Assembly (NCBI GenBank): GCA_003135595.1
Contig: PLCI01000149.1
Coordinates: 230-7,583 of the forward strand
DNA from: Acidimicrobiaceae bacterium
Lineage (GTDB): Bacteria > Actinomycetota > Acidimicrobiia > Acidimicrobiales > RAAP-2
DNA length: 7,354 nt
Reading direction: 5' to 3'
Shown here: in pieces, positions 1-5,468 of the stretch
How positions within the stretch are numbered: the first letter of the stretch is position 1
Layout: the number at the start of each line of letters is the position of its first letter
Notes under the pieces: model-generated
What the model saw: only the letters and a program-made list of their open reading frames with translations
Told to the model about the DNA's origin: nothing
Database searches by the model: none
Program-made: the position numbers and the translations under genes

Positions 1-299
1 TTGTCGAAGGCCTCGCCGGCGGCGTCGTCGATGGTCGAGCCCAGCCGCTTGCAGGCGCCGATGCCGGCCACGTCCAGCAACTGGCAGTGGCCGCCGGAAA
101 CCAGCAGCAGCAGGAACGGATACGGCGCATCCGCCGCCAGCCGCGCCGAGACCGCGTGGCCCTCCAGGTGGTTGACCGCGATCAACGGCTTGCCCGCCGC
201 CAGCGCCAGACCCTTGGCGAACGACAGCCCCACCATCACCGCCCCGATGAGCCCCGGCCCCGCGGTCGCGGCGATTCCGGCGATGTCGGCCAGGGCGAC
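1..299 (-). CDS. tsaD: TsaD (tRNA N6-threonylcarbamoyladenosine transferase), internal fragment, open at left edge
   Basis: TsaD is the catalytic subunit that transfers the threonylcarbamoyl group to A37 of ANN-decoding tRNAs in the cytoplasm. Reading leftward, the frame shows the family's hallmark blocks in order: AATAGPGLIG, the metal-binding NHLEGH motif (bases about 155-172), the SGGH block and DDAAGEAFD at the window edge. The wording (HLEGHAVSARL, LVSGGHCQLL, GACKRLG) is that of alphaproteobacterial, Caulobacter-like TsaD, from memory of the family. The N-terminal part of TsaD, with its first ATPase motif, is absent. In its place the same frame continues without a stop into an ECF sigma factor starting at 602. 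The C-terminal part lies outside the window. Family identity is certain from motifs; origin from a different genome than the rest of the window is inferred. Confidence 0.93.
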
Positions 300-302
300 G
301 TC
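279..302. other. Chimeric junction between sigma factor and tsaD reading frames
   Basis: Codons 101-108 of the fused minus-strand frame (DVALADIA) are acceptable both as the linker of an ECF sigma factor and as the TsaD residues just before AATAGPGLIG. Upstream is purely sigma factor; downstream is purely TsaD. A join inside a short stretch that both genes could share is typical of a chimeric assembly contig or of microhomology-mediated recombination. The in-frame outcome follows if the shared bases encode the same residues in both genes. Confidence 0.75.
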
Positions 303-602
303 CTCGGCCGGGGCCGAAGGTCCGTGCGGGCGGATCCGCCGAGAGATCGCGGCTCGTCGTGATCGCTTCGAGTGGGCGTTCATGAGACGATTGCGGGCCA
401 CCCCGAAGAGCCAGGGCGCCTCGGCATCGGGTGGGATGTCATCGAGGCGTTGCCAGGCGATCAACATGACGTCGGCGAGGATGTCTTCTGCATCGATTCC
501 GTCGCCTCCCGAGAGCCGATTCCGCAGGTAGCGATGGATCGCGTCGGCGTGGTTCTCGACGAGGACCGAGAATCGCTGCTCGCGACGCCTGTCAGTCCCC
601 AT
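282..602 (-). CDS. ECF RNA polymerase sigma factor, N-terminal part (region 2) only
   Basis: Sigma-70 family factors of the extracytoplasmic-function group direct RNA polymerase to special promoters. The ATG at 602 is preceded by AGGAG five bases upstream, so the start is well supported. Residues about 9-75 match region 2: a Tyr/Leu-rich helix (IHRYLRNRL), the AED motif followed by an acidic and hydrophobic helix with the characteristic AW (LIAWQRL), and the PWLFGVARN block that contacts the -10 element. A basic linker (SKRSRR) follows. From about residue 101 to 107 (DVALADI) the sequence could still be the inter-domain linker, but after that it is TsaD. Region 4, needed for -35 recognition, is therefore missing. 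As written the gene cannot make a complete sigma factor. No anti-sigma gene is visible nearby. Confidence 0.85.
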
Positions 603-606
603 GACG

Positions 607-611
607 CTCCT
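607..611 (-). promoter_or_regulatory. Ribosome binding site for the sigma factor
   Basis: The minus strand reads AGGAG, then five bases, then ATG at 602. This is a near-perfect Shine-Dalgarno and fixes the start of the sigma factor. The rest of the 162-base gap (603-764) shows no convincing terminator, and I could not find a clear -35/-10 pair in it. Confidence 0.75.
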
Positions 612-764
612 GATCCGCAGGCACAGTGACCCGCATTGCGCAGTTTCACGATAGCCACGGACCTTTCAGGTGTCCCGCGGACTGTCTCGGATCACGCGCC
701 TACCGCCAAGTCCCATGACGCCTTCGCACGAGCGCTCCGCCACCAAGCTGCTCGAATCGTGCCG

Positions 765-1064
765 TTACCTGGCGTCGGCCGCCACGACGTGGAACGCCAC
801 CCGATAGACGAGTGTGTCGTCGTCGATCGGACCGGCGTGGGCGGCGCGTGCTCGCAGCGCCTCGAGGTCGCGCTCGCCGGATCGTCGGAGGTCCTCGCGC
901 GTGACCTCTGCGAACGCCATGAGCTCGATGGAGTCGATCTCTATCTGACCGGCACCGAGCTGGTAGCGCCGGCCGGGCTGCACTCGCGGGGACTTCCAAA
1001 GTCGGATCGAGACGCTGATGTCACCGTTGAGCACCCCCGCTCGCAGCGCCTCGCTGAACTGCAC
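765..1064 (-). CDS. Small ASCH-domain protein
   Basis: This 99-residue protein begins at a GTG; an in-frame TAG lies four codons upstream, so no longer N-terminus is possible. The pattern is that of ASCH-domain proteins, small beta-barrels related to PUA that are thought to bind RNA. It has an N-terminal helix (FSEALRAGVLNGDISVSIR) with a conserved basic/aromatic strand (RLWKSPRVQPGRRY), a beta-hairpin around residues 36-50, a helix with the FAEVTREDLRRSG pattern near residues 51-63, and a closing strand YRVAFHVV. Several actinobacterial relatives I recall carry an extra C-terminal tail of about 50 residues; this copy stops right after the domain. It is divergent from arsR, with 128 bases between the starts. 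No partner or substrate can be read from the sequence. Confidence 0.72.
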   Translation of the reverse strand: MQFSEALRAGVLNGDISVSIRLWKSPRVQPGRRYQLGAGQIEIDSIELMAFAEVTREDLRRSGERDLEALRARAAHAGPIDDDTLVYRVAFHVVAADAR

Positions 1065-1071
1065 GTGGCGA

Positions 1072-1077
1072 GGCTAG
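1072..1077 (-). promoter_or_regulatory. Possible -10 element for leaderless ASCH transcript
   Basis: The minus strand has TAGCCT, matching the actinobacterial TANNNT -10 pattern, with six bases between it and the GTG start at 1064. Transcription would begin at or next to the start codon, giving a leaderless mRNA, which agrees with the lack of a Shine-Dalgarno. No good -35 box is seen at the expected distance, so this is tentative. Confidence 0.35.
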
Positions 1078-1145
1078 GACCGCCTCTCACGGCATCGCCT
1101 TGCCGAGCCCCCTTGGCCCGGAGTCATCTGCCACGAATCTGTCCT

Positions 1146-1159
1146 CAACCAAGTGGTTG
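1146..1159. promoter_or_regulatory. Palindromic operator of the arsR-AHSA1 operon
   Basis: CAACCAAGTGGTTG is a perfect inverted repeat of CAACCA/TGGTTG around two central bases. It overlaps the TTGACA -35 box at 1157-1162, so a dimeric repressor bound here would block RNA polymerase. A second CAACCA half-site lies at 1187-1192, directly before the arsR start. Autorepression by the ArsR protein encoded just downstream is the obvious reading, inferred from position and symmetry. Confidence 0.7.
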
Positions 1160-1188
1160 ACAACGATCGTCCGGGGTGCCAGTATTCA
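1157..1188 (+). promoter_or_regulatory. Promoter of arsR-AHSA1 operon, probably leaderless
   Basis: A consensus TTGACA lies at 1157-1162. An AT-rich -10-like stretch (AGTATTCA) sits at 1181-1188, 17-20 bases downstream depending on which hexamer is used. Transcription would start at about 1192-1195, on or beside the ATG at 1193. No Shine-Dalgarno precedes that ATG, which fits a leaderless mRNA. The -35 is strong; the -10 is weak. Confidence 0.6.
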
Positions 1189-1192
1189 ACCA

Positions 1193-1549
1193 ATGAGTTC
1201 AATACAAGCCACGGCGCCCGATTCCTCGCTCAACGACATCTTCGCTGCGCTCGCCGATCCCACCCGAAGGGCCATCCTCGGGCGCCTCGCCACAGGCGAG
1301 TCCTCGGTGAACGAACTGGCCGCACCGTTCCCGATGAGCCTCCAGGCGGTGTCCAAGCACCTCAAGGTGCTGGAGCGAGCCGGCCTGATCAGCCGCGGGC
1401 GACAGGCGCAACTTCGGCCCTGTCGACTCCGGCCCGACTCGCTTGCCCGGGCGACGGGCTGGCTGGACTCCTATCGGGCCCTCTGGGACTCGAGCTTCGA
1501 CCGACTCGACGAGCACCTTCGCTCAACGCAGAAAGGGAACCATGACTGA
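1193..1549 (+). CDS. ArsR-family winged-helix transcriptional repressor
   Basis: This 118-residue DNA-binding repressor is of the type paired with AHSA1/SRPBCC genes. Residues 14-31 form the signature first helices (DIFAALADPTRRAILGRL). Residues 38-46 are the helix before the turn. Residues 49-65 (SLQAVSKHLKVLERAGL) are the recognition helix, followed by a shortened basic wing (SRGRQAQLRPCRL). The C-terminal helix (WLDSYRALWDSSFDRLDEHL) would serve dimerisation. There is no CxC or other cysteine-pair metal site, only one cysteine in the wing, so it is unlikely to sense arsenic or other thiophilic metals. I chose the ATG at 1193 over a possible one at 1100 because homology begins just after it, the promoter and operator lie immediately upstream, and a start at 1100 would place them inside the gene. 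It overlaps the next gene by eight bases. Confidence 0.9.
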   Translation: MSSIQATAPDSSLNDIFAALADPTRRAILGRLATGESSVNELAAPFPMSLQAVSKHLKVLERAGLISRGRQAQLRPCRLRPDSLARATGWLDSYRALWDSSFDRLDEHLRSTQKGNHD

Positions 1550-2000
1550 TCCAACGACTCCGGACATCTCGATCACGCGTCGGTTCGAGGTGCTCCCCGA
1601 CGCCGTTTTCCGGGCCTGGACGGATCCCGCGCAGTTCGCCCAATGGTTCGGCACCTCGCCGACCACCGTCGAGGACGTCGCCATGGACGTGCGTGTCGGC
1701 GGTGCGTGGAGGGCCCGCATGGTCCTCGGCGACGGCACGACGATCGCCTGGCACGGCTCGTACACCGAGCTCGAGCCACCACACCGACTGGCCCTCACCC
1801 TCGCGGACCGTCCCGGCGACGAGTTCGAGCTGGTCACGGTCGACTTCGACGAGCGCGACGGCGGGACCGAGATGACGTTCACCCAGTCCGGCGGGCACAT
1901 GAACGCCGAGCAGTACCGCGAGGCAGAGCACGGATGGCGCGCGTTCTTCGACGACCTGGAGGCAACCCTCGCCACCGCGATCGACGCGCCAGCGGGCTGA
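1542..2000 (+). CDS. AHSA1/SRPBCC-domain protein
   Basis: This 152-residue protein belongs to the START-like SRPBCC superfamily, AHSA1 branch (activator of Hsp90 ATPase homologue 1-like), small helix-grip proteins with a hydrophobic ligand cavity. Typical blocks are ITRRFEVLPDAVFRAWTDP (residues 11-29), the QWFG motif (34-37), a VGGAWRARM strand (52-60), the Y-x-E-L-E-P-P-H-R-L turn (74-83), TEMTFTQSGG (109-118) and the C-terminal helix with GWRAFFDDLEATL (131-143). Its ATG overlaps the end of arsR (ATGACTGA), and a GAAAGG Shine-Dalgarno lies at 1531-1536, so the two genes are translationally coupled. The ligand is unknown. In such pairs the SRPBCC protein is assumed to act in the response controlled by the repressor. 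A longer start at 1443 would bury it in arsR and is rejected. Confidence 0.9.
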   Translation: MTDPTTPDISITRRFEVLPDAVFRAWTDPAQFAQWFGTSPTTVEDVAMDVRVGGAWRARMVLGDGTTIAWHGSYTELEPPHRLALTLADRPGDEFELVTVDFDERDGGTEMTFTQSGGHMNAEQYREAEHGWRAFFDDLEATLATAIDAPAG

Positions 2001-2012
2001 CGATGAATGCGA

Positions 2013-2042
2013 GTCGAGGTGGCCATCGCGGGCCACCTCGAC
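2013..2042. terminator. Bidirectional intrinsic terminator-like hairpin
   Basis: GTCGAGGTGGCC (2013-2024) and GGCCACCTCGAC (2031-2042) form a perfect 12-bp stem with a six-base loop (ATCGCG). It lies between two convergent genes ending at 2000 and 2052, 12 bases after one stop and 9 after the other, where a shared terminator is expected. Neither strand has a T-tract behind the stem, which is common in high-GC actinobacteria but makes Rho-independent action less certain. Confidence 0.78.
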
Positions 2043-2051
2043 CCGCTCTCG

Positions 2052-3830
2052 TCAGTGAGCCGGACAGCTGTTGGTGAACGTCTTGCCCACGAACTCGGGA
2101 TAGCCAAGCAGCGTCAGCTTGTTCGAGCCGTACTGGGCGTCCTTCCCGAAGGTAGCGACGCTGGTGTGGACGTTGCCGAACTCCAGCGTGCACGTGCCCG
2201 CGTGGTTCGCCTCGCTCCAGTACGGGTAGAAGTGGCCCGGCCCCTTCGGAGGCACGACGCACCCGGACGGGTGCCCAGTCCCGCAGTTCATCTCGCTGAG
2301 CGCGACGTCGGTCTGGAAGAACAGCTGGGCGTAACTTCGTCCGCCGTTGGTTTGCGGCAACGACTCGACGAAGCTCGACGGCAGCTTCGGCGTCACCGAC
2401 GCCGACGTCGGCCACTCCCCGCCGTAGTACCCCGAGCCGTCGAAGTCGAGGTCCCCGTTCTGGAACAAGTTGTTCTGGCAGCCACTGACCTCGTTCGGCG
2501 GCACGGTGTCGCTCGGATTCCCGTCATAGCCGGCATGGACGTCGCCCGCGGCGTAGCACAGCGCGTCACCGGTCTCCGGTCCCTCCGCGCCGCCCGCTGT
2601 CTCGTACGGTCCCGTGCACCCGTTGTACGTCCCCCCCACGTCGGAGGGGTCAAACGGGTTGCTGGCCAACGCGTTCGTCAGGCTCGTGCAGGCCTCGAAG
2701 TGGCCGATCTCGAACTCCGTCGAGATGTTGGTCTGCAGCGCGGCCCAGGGGATGAAGTTGCCGGACGCGGCGGTGTTGTACTCGGGCTGGAAGTTGAAGG
2801 GGGTGCCCGAGCAGTTGACGATCGACGTGTTCTGGAACCCGTTCTTCGCCGAGGCCTGCATGAAGCCGGTCTGACCTGTCGTCGAGTCATGGACGATGAT
2901 CATCAAGGCGTGTTGTCCTGGCTCGCCAGGCACTGCCTGGTTGGCGATGTGCACGCTGATCTTGTCGCCTGGGTTCATGAGCAGCGTCTTTGCGTTCGGA
3001 ATGGCTGACGCCCGGTTCGACAGCTGCGGGCTCGGTGGTCCCGCCGGAACGCCATCGGTCTGGATGAACGCGAAGTTGATCGGTTCCTCGCAGTTGGTGT
3101 TGCACTGCGCGTACTGGGCGGTGCACTCGAGGCTGTCGATCGTCAGCGCCGCGCACCAGTGCGTGTTGTCGCAGCTGGTGCTGTCGATCCAGGGCGCGTT
3201 GCCAGGCGGGTAGAACTGCATCTCCATGAATGCGGAGCCGCCGCCCGGGTAGAGGTTCGGGCTGCACTTCGCGGCCGCCGTCGAGCACTTTGCCGGAGCG
3301 TTGGCGTTCGAGTTGGGCTTGCAGGGCAGCTGGGGATACGAGTTCCCGTCACAGAGCGCCATCGACAGCCACGGCGCCGGGGACAGCTGGAAGTAGTGCG
3401 AGACGTCGCTGCCGGGACTTGCCACGGTCGGGAGCGCCGTCGGGTCGGCGCCGAGCGTGAGATGCCACATCACATTGTTCCCGGACGACGGCTTGTTCGA
3501 CAGGAACGTCGCGTCCGGCTCGTCGTGTCCGATGTACACGCCGTTGTCCCAGAACCTGTTGCTCCAGTTGTTCTGGTTGGACACCCCAGGCAGTCCCTTG
3601 ATGTCCGTGCAGTTGAATCCCCTCAGGGGCGTCTGCGCGGGGCTGTTGCCGTTGCAGTCGAGCTCGCCATGTGTCCTCGCTCCCGCGTAGAGCTTGGAGA
3701 TGTTGTGGGTCAGCGCCGTCGGTCCTTGCGCGGCACTCGAGATGGCCGTCGGCAGCGCGGCGACGACCAAGAGGCCGACCAGTCCGATGCCGATGGCGGG
3801 CTTGCGGGATCGCCACTTCACAACGCGCAT
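2052..3830 (-). CDS. Secreted cysteine-rich protein of unknown function
   Basis: This protein has 592 residues. Residues 1-34 are a Sec signal peptide: basic VKWRSRK, a hydrophobic core (IGIGLVGLLVVAALP) and a likely cut after SSAA, so it should be exported. The mature part has 20 cysteines, an even number spread along the chain, suggesting many disulfides. It is rich in Asn, Gly, Pro and aromatic residues and has no further membrane segment. Notable blocks are GGGSAFMEMQFYPPGNAPW, NFAFIQTDGVPAGPPSP, LLMNPGDKISVHIANQ, LMIIVHDSTTGQTG, WAALQTNISTEFEIGHFE, an acidic NGDLDFDGSGYYGG stretch that could bind calcium, and GPGHFYPYWSE. The segments look beta-rich. I recognise no catalytic motif and no named domain; similar hypothetical proteins may recur in soil bacteria, but I cannot verify this. 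The ATG at 3830 is chosen because GGGGGCG precedes it and the signal peptide starts there; an upstream ATG at 3929 would add 33 non-hydrophobic residues. Confidence 0.85.
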   Translation of the reverse strand: MRVVKWRSRKPAIGIGLVGLLVVAALPTAISSAAQGPTALTHNISKLYAGARTHGELDCNGNSPAQTPLRGFNCTDIKGLPGVSNQNNWSNRFWDNGVYIGHDEPDATFLSNKPSSGNNVMWHLTLGADPTALPTVASPGSDVSHYFQLSPAPWLSMALCDGNSYPQLPCKPNSNANAPAKCSTAAAKCSPNLYPGGGSAFMEMQFYPPGNAPWIDSTSCDNTHWCAALTIDSLECTAQYAQCNTNCEEPINFAFIQTDGVPAGPPSPQLSNRASAIPNAKTLLMNPGDKISVHIANQAVPGEPGQHALMIIVHDSTTGQTGFMQASAKNGFQNTSIVNCSGTPFNFQPEYNTAASGNFIPWAALQTNISTEFEIGHFEACTSLTNALASNPFDPSDVGGTYNGCTGPYETAGGAEGPETGDALCYAAGDVHAGYDGNPSDTVPPNEVSGCQNNLFQNGDLDFDGSGYYGGEWPTSASVTPKLPSSFVESLPQTNGGRSYAQLFFQTDVALSEMNCGTGHPSGCVVPPKGPGHFYPYWSEANHAGTCTLEFGNVHTSVATFGKDAQYGSNKLTLLGYPEFVGKTFTNSCPAH

Positions 3831-3833
3831 GTC

Positions 3834-3839
3834 GCCCCC
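3834..3839 (-). promoter_or_regulatory. Ribosome binding site that decides the start of the secreted protein
   Basis: The minus strand reads GGGGGC, then three bases, then ATG at 3830. It supports starting the protein at its signal peptide rather than 99 bases further upstream. In the same 129-base gap (3831-3959) a TATATT at 3872-3877 could be a -10 box, but no matching -35 is seen. No clear terminator follows the gene that ends at 3960, so read-through from it is possible. Confidence 0.5.
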
Positions 3840-3959
3840 ATTGTTCGTCCTCACGTGCGTCAGGTGAGCGGAATATATCGCCGCGTCCGTGCCTGCGCTC
3901 GGGGACGGCATGGGGCGAAGCCGACCCACGCAAATGACCGTCGCGCGCCCGAGACGGGA

Positions 3960-5270
3960 CTACGGGAGCGGGGCGAGGAGCTTGGCGTCAGGAGCGGACC
4001 TGACCGACATCGTGTAGAAGTCGCGGATCCACCAGGACTGGAAGTACGTCGAGGGCGCCTCGATCATGCCGGGCAGCAGGCTGGCGCCGTTGGACCCACT
4101 GACGGGTGCGTTCTTCGCCCCGTGGTACGTCGAGTACTGGACCCAGTCGGTGTTGATGTCCAGCTCCATGCCGCGGACCGCGCCCGCGTCAACCAGGAGG
4201 TTCGCGAGCGACGTGATCGCGAGGCTGGGGCCGCCCACATAGACGAGCGCGCCATTGCGGGTCACGCCGATGCCCGAGCGCCAGACGAAGAACCCGCCGC
4301 CGAGCGTCGCCCCCCACTGGGAGTTGTCGTTCGCAATAAGACCGGGCACCGGCTTCCCGTTGTTGACGATGAGGTTCAGGTTCTGGCGCACCGAGGCAAC
4401 GCGCGACGACATCGCGACCTGGCTCCCCCAGGCGCCTACGGTCGCCGATCCGTCTCTGTAGACGACGAGCGACGCAGCGCCGGGACGCAGCCGCGCGATC
4501 ATCCTGTGGTCCGTGTAGTACCCGCCGTTCGAGTCCGAGAGGCGGAAGCCGGAGTTGAACGCGGCGTCAAGCGTGCGCGCGGCGAAGGGCGTCACCGGCG
4601 CGGAGTGTGTGTAGGGACCGCCGCCAGGAATCCCCGAGCTCGACGAGCTCGAGTACAGCTGGGCGCGCAGGAGCCTCGTGTCCATCCACGCGACGCCCAC
4701 AACGAAACTGGTGTGCAGAGCGTCGGGACGGACCGTCGTAGTTAGCACCGCGGGGATGCCGTCGACGGTTCGACCGGCCGGGTGCCAGACGCCCTCACCG
4801 GGCAGCCACGCCCCCGCCGGCGAGGCCAGTCGAGGCGGGATCGGCAGCGCGCCCCGGCCGGGCGTCGGCGGCAGCGTCGGCCCCGTGAACGATCCCGCTG
4901 GCGGCTTGCCGCCGACCTTGGGGGGATTGAGCCGGTACCACTCGGTCTCGATCAGGTTCACCACCCCGCCGAGCCCGTGCCCGCGGAACCACTCCGCGGC
5001 GCGCGAGGACACCGACGCGCCGTAGGACGGGTTGAGCAGTGCAGGGATGAAGCTGCTGCAGAACAGGATCATGAAGGCCAGGAACGAGACGAGGAGCCCT
5101 GCCCTTATCCTTCGCCACCTGAACTTCCTGCGCCTCGAGTCCGCGAGATCGTCGCGCTCGCTCCTTGCCGACGGCGACGGCGGTCGCACTGACGGCGGCT
5201 GGCGATGAGCGCTGCGCGAGCGGGGCGAGCTCGGGCGCACCGAGTGCGCGCGTTGCGACGTTTCGTTCAC
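3960..5270 (-). CDS. Membrane-anchored phosphodiester glycosidase-like (NAGPA domain) protein
   Basis: This protein has 436 residues. Residues 1-55 are a basic, Pro/Ser-rich cytoplasmic tail. Residues about 57-78 (LLVSFLAFMILFCSSFIPALL) are one membrane segment, so the rest lies outside the cytoplasm. A Pro/Gly-rich linker (113-165) leads to a domain from about 180 to the end. That domain resembles the phosphodiester glycosidase family (PF09992, named for human NAGPA): an FNSGFRLSDSNGGYY block (238-252), GGGFFVWRSGIGVTRNGALVYVGG (324-347), a helix SLANLLVDAGAVRGMEL and DIN (371-373). Classical members have an LDGGGS motif at the last position; here it reads ELDINTDW, so activity and substrate cannot be assumed. 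A run of six serines (207-212) sits in a loop. The start is a GTG; Shine-Dalgarno support is poor, and in-frame GTGs at codons 11 and 27 are alternatives. An envelope glycan or teichoic-acid role is only a guess. Confidence 0.78.
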   Translation of the reverse strand: MNETSQRAHSVRPSSPRSRSAHRQPPSVRPPSPSARSERDDLADSRRRKFRWRRIRAGLLVSFLAFMILFCSSFIPALLNPSYGASVSSRAAEWFRGHGLGGVVNLIETEWYRLNPPKVGGKPPAGSFTGPTLPPTPGRGALPIPPRLASPAGAWLPGEGVWHPAGRTVDGIPAVLTTTVRPDALHTSFVVGVAWMDTRLLRAQLYSSSSSSGIPGGGPYTHSAPVTPFAARTLDAAFNSGFRLSDSNGGYYTDHRMIARLRPGAASLVVYRDGSATVGAWGSQVAMSSRVASVRQNLNLIVNNGKPVPGLIANDNSQWGATLGGGFFVWRSGIGVTRNGALVYVGGPSLAITSLANLLVDAGAVRGMELDINTDWVQYSTYHGAKNAPVSGSNGASLLPGMIEAPSTYFQSWWIRDFYTMSVRSAPDAKLLAPLP

Positions 5271-5280
5271 AGGTTCACAC
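5265..5280. repeat. Tandem GTTCACAG/GTTCACAC repeat at the glycosidase start
   Basis: On the plus strand GTTCACAG (5265-5272) is followed directly by GTTCACAC (5273-5280). It overlaps the GTG start codon of the minus-strand gene. GTTCAC direct repeats resemble the units of PhoP boxes in Streptomyces, although those have an 11-base period and these have 8. It could be a regulator site or chance. Confidence 0.4.
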
Positions 5281-5321
5281 TTGCACCTGAGCGGAGGATC
5301 CGTGCCGCCGATTACCTCTCG

Positions 5322-5350
5322 TTGCGTGTCCCTTTACCGATTCTTATACA
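5322..5350 (+). promoter_or_regulatory. Possible plus-strand promoter antisense to the kinase gene
   Basis: TTGCGT (5322-5327) and TATACA (5345-5350) are separated by exactly 17 bases, a sigma-70-like arrangement reading rightward. No plus-strand gene lies downstream; a transcript would run antisense into the 3' end of the kinase gene. It shares its AT-rich core with the minus-strand -10 candidate, so one of the two may be fortuitous. Confidence 0.3.
5343..5348 (-). promoter_or_regulatory. Possible -10 box for the glycosidase gene
   Basis: The minus strand reads TTGTATAAGAAT, giving a good -10 hexamer TATAAG in otherwise GC-rich DNA, about 73 bases before the GTG start at 5270. No consensus -35 lies 16-18 bases upstream, so an activator may be needed. 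The repeat copy AGGTTCACAC at 5401-5410 lies about 55-65 bases upstream of this hexamer. Confidence 0.4.
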
Positions 5351-5400
5351 AGCAGCCCCACCTGTCGCTCGCTTCGCCCGGGGTTCGCAGGGGTACCAAG

Positions 5401-5410
5401 AGGTTCACAC
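5401..5410. repeat. Second copy of the AGGTTCACAC element
   Basis: The ten bases AGGTTCACAC are identical to 5271-5280, in the same orientation and 130 bases apart. The two copies flank the AT-rich promoter-like core at 5343-5350, in the gap between the two-component operon and the glycosidase gene. That is the arrangement one would expect of a regulator site, though ten bases can recur by chance. Confidence 0.4.
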
Positions 5411-5456
5411 CGTGACGCCGCTGCACGACGCGCGTCCAACTGGGTGTCTTCATTCG

Positions 5457-5466
5457 ACGGTACCGT
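5457..5466. other. 10-bp palindrome just after the kinase stop
   Basis: ACGGTACCGT is a perfect palindrome two bases past the stop codon of the kinase gene. It has no loop, so it is not an ordinary terminator stem; a protein-binding site or chance are both possible. No hairpin with a T-tract is visible in the 198-base gap (5271-5468). Confidence 0.35.
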
Positions 5467-5468
5467 GC

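Noticed and set aside
100..113. CAG triplet repeat
   Set aside because: It encodes the Leu run (CTG CTG CTG) before the TsaD SGGH motif, which is a normal conserved hydrophobic strand.
1..531. Long plus-strand open frame (176 residues)
   Set aside because: It lies opposite the tsaD/sigma frame, is a low-complexity Ala/Ser/Arg translation and has no homology signal; it is a GC-driven shadow.
636..1160. Plus-strand open frame opposite the ASCH gene
   Set aside because: The minus-strand ASCH protein has recognisable family pattern; the plus frame has no motif and runs into the arsR operator.
1389..2107. Minus-strand open frames opposite the AHSA1 gene
   Set aside because: The plus-strand operon is fully supported by family motifs and a Shine-Dalgarno; the minus frames are mirror translations without homology.
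2007..3008. Plus-strand open frame of 333 residues
   Set aside because: It is antisense to the secreted protein, which has a signal peptide, an even cysteine count and a Shine-Dalgarno; the plus frame has none of these and crosses the hairpin.
3831..3929. N-terminal extension of the secreted protein to an ATG at 3929
   Set aside because: The added 33 residues would sit in front of a textbook signal peptide, and no Shine-Dalgarno supports the upstream start as well as the one before 3830.
4635..4653. Palindromic CGAGCTCGACGAGCTCGAG
   Set aside because: It arises from alternating serine codons in the six-serine run of the glycosidase-like protein, so it is explained by coding rather than by a binding site.
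3159..4745. Very long plus-strand open frame (528 residues)
   Set aside because: It spans the antisense of two well-supported genes and their intergenic gap. Its Arg/Val/Ala-rich translation shows no domain, and its length reflects high GC with few stop codons.
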